Assembly: GCA_020723805.1 (NCBI GenBank) | Contig: DYID01000021.1 | Coordinates: forward strand, 17,538 to 66,339 | Reading direction: 5' to 3' | Length of the DNA: 48,802 nucleotides | Origin: Anaerolinea sp. | Lineage (GTDB): Bacteria > Chloroflexota > Anaerolineae > Anaerolineales > Villigracilaceae | In this document: in pieces, positions 43,133 through 48,802 of the stretch | Layout: each line of letters starts with the position of its first letter | How positions within the stretch are numbered: position 1 is the first letter of the stretch | Notes under the pieces: generated by a model | The model's database searches: none | Told to the model about the DNA's origin: nothing | The model's input: the letters and a program-made list of their open reading frames with translations, nothing else | Translations under genes and position numbers: made by a program

Positions 43133-44358
43133 CTCTGGGACAGGCTTTTCTCGAAGCATTGGAAAGTTTGAGCGGCAACAAGCTTAGGTCCGGTTTGACC
43201 GTGCTTGGGATTGTGATCGGCGTGGCGGCAGTCATCGCCATGCTCGCGGTGGGACGCGGCGCGGAAGCCTCCATCACCGGTTCCATCAGCGGCATCGGCA
43301 CGAACCTGCTGTTCGTCTTTCGCGGCGATCCCGCCGATACTATTCGTAATCCCAAGCCGCTTACACTGGGGGATGCCGAAGCACTGCGCGATCAGTTTGC
43401 AGCGCCATCGGTGGAGGCGGTGGCGCCTGCTTTGCGGGGCAGCGGCGTCGTTTCGTTTGGCGGCGAACAGGCTATGCCGGAGATTTTGGGTGTGACGCCG
43501 GAATATTTTCAGGTTCGCAATTACACCATTACAGAAGGCGAGTACATCACCGAGGAGCATATTTTGGGACGCGCTTCGGTTGTCCTGCTTGGTCCCGAAG
43601 TGGCGGAGAAACTCTTCGGTCATGCCGACGGCGTGACCGGTGAAACTGTCCGCATCGAAGGACAGCCCTTCCGCGTGCTGGGCGTGCTGGAATCGAAGGG
43701 CGGCGGCTCGTTTGGGAGTCAGGATAACGTCGCCATCGTCCCATTCACCACTGCGCAGGCGCGCCTGATCCGCCGCAGCACTAGCGACCGCGTGGACATT
43801 ATCTTCGTGCAGGCGGTCAGCGGCGACCAGGTGACCCAAGCCGCTGAGGAAATCGCCGCCATTCTGCGGGCTCGTCACCGCACGCCGGTCGGCGCAGATG
43901 ATTTCACCATCTTCACTCAACAGGATTTGCTCGCCACCTTCCAGACCATCACCGGCATCCTGACGATTTTCCTGGGCGGCATTGCCGGCATTTCCCTGCT
44001 GGTTGGCGGCATCGGCATTATGAACATCATGCTGGTCTCGGTCACGGAGCGCACGCGTGAAATCGGCTTGCGTAAGGCGCTGGGCGCCCGCAAACGCGAC
44101 ATCCTCACGCAGTTCCTGACCGAATCCTCTCTATTGAGTCTCATCGGCGGGCTGATTGGCATTGCCTTTGGCTGGTTGATTTCTTACGTCGTCGGGCGGA
44201 TTGCGGCAGCGAGCGGCACGGCATTCACGCCGGTCGTCGGTATTGACGCCGTTCTGCTTGCCACCATCTTTTCCGCCGCGGTTGGTCTGTTCTTTGGCAT
44301 TTACCCTGCCAGCCGCGCCGCCAATCTCGAGCCGGTGGAAGCGCTGCGATATGAATAA
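43129..44358 (+). CDS. MacB-type ABC transporter permease
   Basis: The 409-aa protein has one N-terminal helix (about 18-40), a large extracytoplasmic domain (about 45-270) and three C-terminal helices with [24 protein letters not shown], the coupling segment, and [11 protein letters not shown]. This is the standard MacB_PCD plus FtsX layout. It forms the exporter with the two preceding genes. The substrate is not determined. Confidence 0.94.
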   Translation: MTLGQAFLEALESLSGNKLRSGLTVLGIVIGVAAVIAMLAVGRGAEASITGSISGIGTNLLFVFRGDPADTIRNPKPLTLGDAEALRDQFAAPSVEAVAPALRGSGVVSFGGEQAMPEILGVTPEYFQVRNYTITEGEYITEEHILGRASVVLLGPEVAEKLFGHADGVTGETVRIEGQPFRVLGVLESKGGGSFGSQDNVAIVPFTTAQARLIRRSTSDRVDIIFVQAVSGDQVTQAAEEIAAILRARHRTPVGADDFTIFTQQDLLATFQTITGILTIFLGGIAGISLLVGGIGIMNIMLVSVTERTREIGLRKALGARKRDILTQFLTESSLLSLIGGLIGIAFGWLISYVVGRIAAASGTAFTPVVGIDAVLLATIFSAAVGLFFGIYPASRAANLEPVEALRYE

Positions 44359-44361
44359 TCA

Positions 44362-44404
44362 GCGTAGCAACGACTTCAGTCGTTCGACTAAAGCAACTTT
44401 AGCC
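44362..44404. repeat. Palindromic repeat ACGACTTCAGTCGT / GACTAAAG
   Basis: CGACTTCAGTCG is a perfect palindrome and CTAAAGCAACTTTAG a second one. The start (GTAGCAACGACTTCAGTCG) matches that of the repeat inside adh (GTAGTAACGACTTTAGTCG) closely. Confidence 0.7.
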
Positions 44405-44448
44405 ACCCACGCGCTGCCATGAACTTCTGAAACCCTGCCTTCATGCGA

Positions 44449-44454
44449 TAAAAT
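44449..44454 (+). promoter_or_regulatory. -10 box TAAAAT, leaderless start for the next gene
   Basis: TAAAAT ends 6 nt before ATG 44461; no ribosome site is present. A -35 is not clear. Confidence 0.55.
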
Positions 44455-44460
44455 AGCCCC

Positions 44461-45402
44461 ATGTCGAATTTCAAAATCCTCCTCACAGACGGACTGGACG
44501 CAGCGGGCCAGTCCATTTTGCGCCAGTCGGCTGAAGTGAACGACCAAAGCGGAATTTCCGCCGACGATCTGCTCAAAATCATCGCGGACTACGACGCCCT
44601 CATCGTTCGCGGGCGGACCAAGGTCACTGCCGCCGTCATGGACGCCGCGCCCCGCCTGAAAGTGATTGGGCGCGCCGGCGTCGGCGTGGACAACATTGAC
44701 CTCGAAGCCGCCAAACGACACGGCGTCATCGTCGTCAACGCGCCGACCTCCACCTCCATCGCCGTCGCCGAACTGACCTTCGGTCTGCTCCTTGCCCTGG
44801 CGCGTGAAATCCCCCGCGCCGACGCCGCCATGAAGCAAGGCAAATGGCTCAAAAAGGAACTCGAAGGCGTGGAACTAAACGGCAAGACGCTCGGCGTCAT
44901 CGGCTTTGGGCGCATTGGTGTGGAAGTGGGCAAGCGCGCCGCCGCCTTCGGCATGAACGTCATTGCCTACGACCCGCTCATCCCGGCAGACGAAATCAAA
45001 CGGCGCGGCGCGGACCCCGCCTCTTTGCAGGACCTCTATGCTTGGTCCGATTTCATCTCGCTGCACATGCCGCTGACGGTGGATACGCGCGACATGATCG
45101 GACGGGCGGCGTTTGCCCAGATGAAGGAAGGCGTGCGTATCGTCTGTGCGGCGCGCGGCGGAATCATTGACGAGGCGGCGCTGGTCGAAGCGTTGAACAG
45201 CGGCAAGGTCGCGGGCGCCGCGCTGGACGTTTTCAGCGTGGAACCGCCCGGTTTGACAGAGGCAGTCTCCCATCCGCGCTTGATCGCCACCCCGCACATC
45301 GGGGCGCAGACGGCTGAGGCGCAGTCCCGCGCTTCGGAAGACATCGCCCATGAGGTCTTGTCTGCCCTGCGGGGTGAGCCCCTGCGCTGGAGGGTTGCGT
45401 AA
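44461..45402 (+). CDS. D-2-hydroxyacid dehydrogenase, phosphoglycerate-dehydrogenase-like (short form)
   Basis: The 313-aa protein has the NAD-binding GVIGFGRIGVEVGKRA and the catalytic triad Arg (AARGGIIDEAAL), Glu (DVFSVEPPG) and His (TPHIGAQTAEAQ). GRAGVGVDNID is typical of phosphoglycerate dehydrogenase. It lacks the C-terminal ACT regulatory domain of long SerA, so it would not be feedback-regulated by serine in that way. No serB or serC is close. 3-phosphoglycerate from the gap-pgk route is a possible substrate. Confidence 0.88.
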   Translation: MSNFKILLTDGLDAAGQSILRQSAEVNDQSGISADDLLKIIADYDALIVRGRTKVTAAVMDAAPRLKVIGRAGVGVDNIDLEAAKRHGVIVVNAPTSTSIAVAELTFGLLLALAREIPRADAAMKQGKWLKKELEGVELNGKTLGVIGFGRIGVEVGKRAAAFGMNVIAYDPLIPADEIKRRGADPASLQDLYAWSDFISLHMPLTVDTRDMIGRAAFAQMKEGVRIVCAARGGIIDEAALVEALNSGKVAGAALDVFSVEPPGLTEAVSHPRLIATPHIGAQTAEAQSRASEDIAHEVLSALRGEPLRWRVA

Positions 45403-45483
45403 TTATTTCCAAGCGGGATGGCGTTACCTTCCTGCAAATCACATTTTTCCTCACCCGGCAGTGGTGAGGCTAGAGGAGAAACC

Positions 45484-46986
45484 ATGAGCGAAAAACTGGA
45501 ACGATTGAAAGCGATTCTCGGTGAAGTGGCAGATTTGGGGCGCGCCAGCGCCGTCCTCGGCTGGGACCAGCAGGTGAACATGCCGCCCGGCGGCGGCGAA
45601 GCGCGCGGGCAGCAGCTCGCCACCCTCGGCAAGATTGCGCAGGAAAAATTCACCAGCGACGAAGTCGGTCGCCTGCTCGAAGACCTCAAAGCAGAGTTTG
45701 CCGGCGCCGACCCCGAATCGGACGAAGCCGCCATGATCCGCGTTGCCGCCCGCAACTACGACAAAGCCAAGCGCGTCCCGCCGGAGTTCGTGGCGGAGCA
45801 GGCGGTCGTTTCGTCGAAGGCGTTCGAAGCGTGGGTGGAGGCAAAAGGCAAATCGGACTTTTCCATCTTCCAACCGCATCTCGAAAAGAACCTGGAACTG
45901 GTCAAGCGTTACATCTCCTTCTTCCCTCCCGCCGACCATCCCTACGACATCCTGCTCGACGACTACGAACCCGGCATGAAGACCGCCGACGTGAAGGCGA
46001 TTTTCGACGCCCTGCGTCCTCAGCAGGTGGCGCTCATCAAAGCCATCGCCGGCAAGAAGCAGGTCAAAGACGACTTCTTGCACAAAAAATACAACGAAAA
46101 GAAGATGATGGACTTCGGCGTGGAAGTCATCACCAAATTCGGTTACGACTGGAAGCGCGGGCGTCAGGACAAAGCCCCGCATCCCTTCCAAACCACCTTC
46201 GGTTGGGGCGACGTGCGCATCACCACCCGCTTCGAGGAAGACAACCCCATGGCGACCCTCTTCAGCACCCTGCACGAATCCGGTCACGCCATGTACGAGC
46301 AGGGACAGAACCCCGCCTACGAACGCACCCCGCTGTTCGGCGGCGCGTCGCTGGCGATTCACGAATCCCAATCGCGCATGTGGGAAAACCTGGTCGGGCG
46401 TTCGCTTCCGTTCTGGGAGCATTTCTTCCCTGCCCTCAAGAAAACCTTCCCCTCTCAACTGGACGGCGTGGGAGTCAAGGCGTTCTACAAAGCCATCAAC
46501 AAGGTCGAGCCGTCCCTCATCCGCGTCAACGCCGACGAAGCCACCTACAACCTGCACATCATGCTCCGCCTCGAACTCGAAATCGCCATGGTCGAGGGTG
46601 CGATTGATATCAAAGACCTGCCCGCCATTTGGAACGAAAAAATGCGCGAGTACCTCGGCATCACGCCGCCCAACGACGCCAAGGGCGTGCTGCAGGATGT
46701 TCACTGGTCGTATGGCGCCATCGGTTACTTCTCCACCTACGCGCTCGGCAACCTTGTCTCGGCGCAATTGTGGGAGCGCATCCGCAAAGACATCAAAGAC
46801 CTCGACGACCAGATTCGCAAGGGCGACTTCAGCGCCCTGCTCGGCTGGCTGCGCGAACACGTCCACAAGCACGGGCAGAAGTACGAGCCGCAGGTCCTCG
46901 TCCAAAAGGTCACCGGCTCGAAGATTACCCCTGAGCCTTACATCCGCTACCTGACGAAGAAATACAGCGAGATTTACGGACTCTAA
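45484..46986 (+). CDS. M32-family carboxypeptidase (Taq type)
   Basis: From ATG 45484 (AGGAGAAACC site) the protein is 500 aa, the usual length. The zinc motif HESGH is in LHESGHAMYEQG, and the downstream Glu ligand is in IHESQSRMWENLVGR. TTFGWGDVRITTRF and RVNADEATYNLHIMLR are family segments. It removes C-terminal residues from peptides in the cytoplasm. No peptide transporter is nearby. Confidence 0.95.
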   Translation: MSEKLERLKAILGEVADLGRASAVLGWDQQVNMPPGGGEARGQQLATLGKIAQEKFTSDEVGRLLEDLKAEFAGADPESDEAAMIRVAARNYDKAKRVPPEFVAEQAVVSSKAFEAWVEAKGKSDFSIFQPHLEKNLELVKRYISFFPPADHPYDILLDDYEPGMKTADVKAIFDALRPQQVALIKAIAGKKQVKDDFLHKKYNEKKMMDFGVEVITKFGYDWKRGRQDKAPHPFQTTFGWGDVRITTRFEEDNPMATLFSTLHESGHAMYEQGQNPAYERTPLFGGASLAIHESQSRMWENLVGRSLPFWEHFFPALKKTFPSQLDGVGVKAFYKAINKVEPSLIRVNADEATYNLHIMLRLELEIAMVEGAIDIKDLPAIWNEKMREYLGITPPNDAKGVLQDVHWSYGAIGYFSTYALGNLVSAQLWERIRKDIKDLDDQIRKGDFSALLGWLREHVHKHGQKYEPQVLVQKVTGSKITPEPYIRYLTKKYSEIYGL

Positions 46987-47013
46987 CGCCTCTGCCATTA
47001 CGAGAAACGAACG

Positions 47014-47050
47014 ACGAAGCAATCTCCCGATGATTTGGAGATTGCTTCGT
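47014..47050. terminator. Perfect 14-bp hairpin after the M32 gene
   Basis: ACGAAGCAATCTCC / GGAGATTGCTTCGT surround a 9-nt loop. It lies 28 nt past the M32 stop; only a weak T-run (CGTTTC) follows, so it may terminate weakly. It contains the upstream ATG at 47030. Confidence 0.75.
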
Positions 47051-47065
47051 TTCATGACCCTCATA

Positions 47066-47986
47066 ATGAAACGGATTCTCCCTCTTTTCGCCTCCCTTCT
47101 TGGACTTTTGGCTGGGTGCGCCTCCCCGGCTTCTGCCGTCCCGACGCCGTATCCGCCCGAATACCTGCCGACGGTTGTCGCCATGACCGCTGAAGCCATT
47201 GCCCGCGCCGCCAGCGACTCAGCGACCGCCACCGCGCTCGCTTCCCTGCCGACCGGCATCCCCACCGAAACCCCCAAACCCACCCTCACCTTCACGCCGG
47301 CGCCCACCTACACGCCAACCTCCATCCCTCTGCATAAGCCCTCCGCCATCGAAATCCAGGCGCCGGGACCCATGTCGAAGGTGCTCTCTCCCATCAGCCT
47401 GCGGATGAACATCCAGGCAGGCGCGAGCCGCCGCGTGCAGATTGACCTGTATGGCGAAGACGGTCGTCTGCTCTCGCGCACGTTGAAGCGCAACGTGCCA
47501 ACCTCCCACCGCGGCATTTTGCAGACGGCAAAAATTTCGTTTGAGATTCCCGGCGCGGCGGAGGTGGGGCGGATTACGGTCAGCACATTCGACAAGGAAG
47601 GACGCATCCAGTCGTTGAATTCGGTGCGTGTGCTGCTGCTTTCTTCCGGTGCGGATGAGATTACGCCGGCGGGGAATCCGTCCGAACCGGTCGGGGTGGT
47701 GGAGCCGGGGGCGGGCGAGACCGTTTCCGGCGGAGTCCTGACCGTACGCGGGGATGTGTGGCCCTTCAATCTTCAGCCGGTCATCTTCGAGCTGGTGGAT
47801 GCGGAGGGGAAGTCCCTCGGTTTGCGAATCCTGTATGTGACGAGCATCCAGCCGCAGTTGTTCGAGACCACCATCCCTTATCAGGTGACCGAGGCAACGC
47901 CCGCCCGTCTGGTCATCCGCCAGGACGATGACCGCATCCCCGGCTTGTTTTACCTGTACAGCCAGGAAGTGACGTTGAATCCGTAA
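47066..47986 (+). CDS. Lipoprotein of unknown function with Thr/Pro linker and beta-sandwich repeats
   Basis: From ATG 47066 the protein is 306 aa. It has a lipobox (LAGC, near residue 18), then a Thr/Ala/Pro-rich linker (about 30-85). Two beta-rich regions follow: IEIQAPGPMSKVLSPI (about 90-200) and GVVEPGAGETVSGGVLTVRG (about 205-306). Both look like surface beta-sandwich domains of bacterial Ig-like type. I cannot assign a function. It is likely anchored on the outer face of the membrane. The ATG at 47030 lies in the hairpin and is unlikely. Confidence 0.78.
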   Translation: MKRILPLFASLLGLLAGCASPASAVPTPYPPEYLPTVVAMTAEAIARAASDSATATALASLPTGIPTETPKPTLTFTPAPTYTPTSIPLHKPSAIEIQAPGPMSKVLSPISLRMNIQAGASRRVQIDLYGEDGRLLSRTLKRNVPTSHRGILQTAKISFEIPGAAEVGRITVSTFDKEGRIQSLNSVRVLLLSSGADEITPAGNPSEPVGVVEPGAGETVSGGVLTVRGDVWPFNLQPVIFELVDAEGKSLGLRILYVTSIQPQLFETTIPYQVTEATPARLVIRQDDDRIPGLFYLYSQEVTLNP

Positions 47987-47987
47987 C

Positions 47988-48015
47988 TTGCCAAAATAAA
48001 CGGGAATGGTATAAT
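47988..48015 (+). promoter_or_regulatory. tRNA-Pro promoter (TTGCCA-16-TATAAT)
   Basis: TTGCCA (47988-47993) and TATAAT (48010-48015) are 16 nt apart, with the tRNA starting 25 nt after the -10. Confidence 0.8.
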
Positions 48016-48039
48016 TCGCACGCTTTCCCCTATGGACAT

Positions 48040-48113
48040 CGGGGTGTGGCTCAGACCGGTAGAGCGCACGGTTCGGGTCCGTGAGGTCCGCGGTTCAAAT
48101 CCGCGCACCCCGA
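48040..48113 (+). tRNA. tRNA-Pro(CGG)
   Basis: The 74-nt cloverleaf is complete: acceptor CGGGGTG/CACCCCG with discriminator A, D-arm GCTC...GAGC, anticodon stem CACGG/CCGTG with loop TTCGGGT (anticodon CGG), T-arm CGCGG/CCGCG with TTCAAAT. The C1-G72 pair is characteristic of bacterial tRNA-Pro. The 3' CCA is not encoded (CAA follows the discriminator). Confidence 0.96.
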
Positions 48114-48175
48114 CAAGTTTACAGAACGCCTTGTACCCACAAATATCCAAGGCTTTCCTCGTGAGGGTTTGTTCT

Positions 48176-48643
48176 ATGGTTCTGCCTACCTTCATCCCTC
48201 TCCCCGAAGCCGCCCGCAAGTACGGGCTGAGTCAAGCGCGTCTGCGGTCGCTTGTTGAGAGTGGTAAAATCAGGGCAGGAGTGATAGAAGGAAAAATGGT
48301 CGTGAGCGAAGAGGAAGTGAGAGAGCAGGCAGTTACTCGGAAAGAAGATTTGCCGGAGTGGAAGAAGTTCGCGCATTTGAAGGGTGTCGAAATCGGCTTG
48401 TCGGAAGCATCAACCAAATACAGTATTCCGCAAGTTACTCTGTTTCGCTGGTACAAAAAAGGCTATATCGCAGAAATCAAGAGAGCGGTGGTGTCTGGCG
48501 GCGAGAAAATTTTTCTCGACGAACAGAACGTTGCCTATTGCGCGGAAATATATCACCAGCGAAGGGGACAAGGCAAATGGTTGTTTGACGACAACGGGTT
48601 GCCTTACAAGCCAAAAACAGCACCGTTGAAAGTTCAAATTTGA
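48176..48643 (+). CDS. Helix-turn-helix DNA-binding protein (excisionase/MerR-like), tandem HTH
   Basis: From ATG 48176 the protein is 155 aa. Two HTH-like segments are visible: IPLPEAARKYGLSQARLRSL near residue 6-25 with the wing KIRAGVIEGKMVVSEEEV, and GLSEASTKYSIPQVTLFRWY near 73-92 with the wing YIAEIKRAVVSGGEKIFLDE. This doubled excisionase-like architecture suggests a small transcription factor. It lies 63 nt after the tRNA, a common landing site for mobile elements, but no integrase or other phage gene is seen. The longer frame from 48032 overlaps the tRNA and was rejected. Confidence 0.8.
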   Translation: MVLPTFIPLPEAARKYGLSQARLRSLVESGKIRAGVIEGKMVVSEEEVREQAVTRKEDLPEWKKFAHLKGVEIGLSEASTKYSIPQVTLFRWYKKGYIAEIKRAVVSGGEKIFLDEQNVAYCAEIYHQRRGQGKWLFDDNGLPYKPKTAPLKVQI

Positions 48644-48644
48644 G

Positions 48645-48668
48645 AGAGCCGGTCGGCTCTTTTTTTTT
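48645..48668 (+). terminator. Intrinsic terminator after HTH gene
   Basis: AGAGCC / GGCTCT with loop GGTC is followed by nine T. It lies immediately after the stop codon. Confidence 0.93.
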
Positions 48669-48679
48669 GCTTATGGTAT

Positions 48680-48716
48680 TACAAGTATTGACAAACTTGT
48701 ATTAGCGTACTATACT
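48680..48716 (+). promoter_or_regulatory. Strong promoter with overlapping operator-like inverted repeat
   Basis: TTGACA (48688-48693) and TATACT (48711-48716) are 17 nt apart. TACAAGT (48680-48686) and ACTTGTA (48695-48701) form an inverted repeat around the -35, fit for repression by a dimer. The gene it drives is beyond the window. Confidence 0.8.
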
Positions 48717-48756
48717 GCTCCCCAGCACCTTTTCAAATCACCCAAGTGCCTCAAAC

Positions 48757-48798
48757 ACAACGCCCCAGCGAGGGCGTTGTGCGCCCAGCCGGGGCGTT
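48757..48798. repeat. Palindromic repeat ACAACGCC / GGCGTTGT with nested GGGGCGTT
   Basis: ACAACGCC (48757-48764) pairs with GGCGTTGT (48773-48780), and AACGCCCC (48759-48766) could pair instead with GGGGCGTT (48791-48798), so two mutually exclusive stems exist. It stands downstream of the strong promoter at 48688. Confidence 0.6.
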
Positions 48799-48802
48799 CC
48801 GT

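Noticed and set aside
45451-47307. Minus-strand frame of 618 codons
   Set aside because: It is antisense to the M32 carboxypeptidase and the lipoprotein gene; long antisense frames are expected in GC-rich codons.
48032-48175. Longer start of the HTH gene
   Set aside because: It would code through the tRNA-Pro gene.
48040-48643. Integrated element at tRNA-Pro
   Set aside because: Only an HTH gene is present. There is no integrase, and I could not find a second copy of the tRNA 3' end within the window.

Overview
The window looks like a chromosomal segment of a Chloroflexota bacterium, most likely class Anaerolineae. This is inferred from gene content and style: a sufR/sufT-sufCBD-sufS-sufU cluster, lipoproteins with Thr/Pro-rich linkers, a YvcK with two added membrane helices, two TAP-type hydrolases, a CpXC protein, and many small palindromic intergenic repeats. 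There is no rRNA or other decisive marker, so the taxonomy is provisional. Genes are dense and mostly housekeeping. I see no prophage, CRISPR array or transposase gene.

Layout. 1-2725: NatAB-like ABC exporter (permease cut by the window edge) and a lipoprotein hydrolase. 3165-10765: iron-sulfur assembly. sufT and sufR run leftward, and sufC, sufB, sufD, an unknown basic protein, sufS, sufU and a Rieske ferredoxin run rightward from a divergent promoter/operator. 10799-11396: small ORF plus nucleotidyltransferase, a possible toxin-antitoxin pair. 11707-19544 (leftward): YceD-like protein, polyprenyl synthase, TatD, a large membrane-anchored hydrolase, AlkD, a DUF3048 lipoprotein carrying an inserted B-type domain, and a HIT protein. 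19769-24932: xseA, xseB, a PAP2-related membrane protein, a small helical protein, murJ (leftward) and a phospholipase-D-like lipoprotein. 24965-30599 (leftward): CpXC protein, orphan histidine kinase, class III aminotransferase, ROK kinase. 30679-36178: yvcK, gap, pgk, tpiA and an HExxH membrane protein, i.e. a block for central carbon flux and its control. 36187-40466 (leftward): methyltransferase, alcohol dehydrogenase, upp, GltD-like oxidoreductase. 41161-48643: MacAB-like exporter, 2-hydroxyacid dehydrogenase, M32 carboxypeptidase, a lipoprotein, tRNA-Pro(CGG) and an HTH protein.

Four things stand out. First, the methyltransferase at 36187-36915 is one reading frame interrupted only by two adjacent TGA codons, with a short hairpin just downstream, so it is a candidate tandem-selenocysteine protein. 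Second, palindromic or repetitive DNA of intergenic type sits in frame inside tatD, an alcohol dehydrogenase and murJ. Third, two near-identical MITE-like elements (about 183 bp, same orientation) are flanked by 8-bp target duplications. Fourth, at least eight genes have a -10 hexamer 6-8 nt before the start codon, which suggests leaderless or nearly leaderless mRNAs are common here. Family assignments come from reading translations against remembered motifs; no searches were run.
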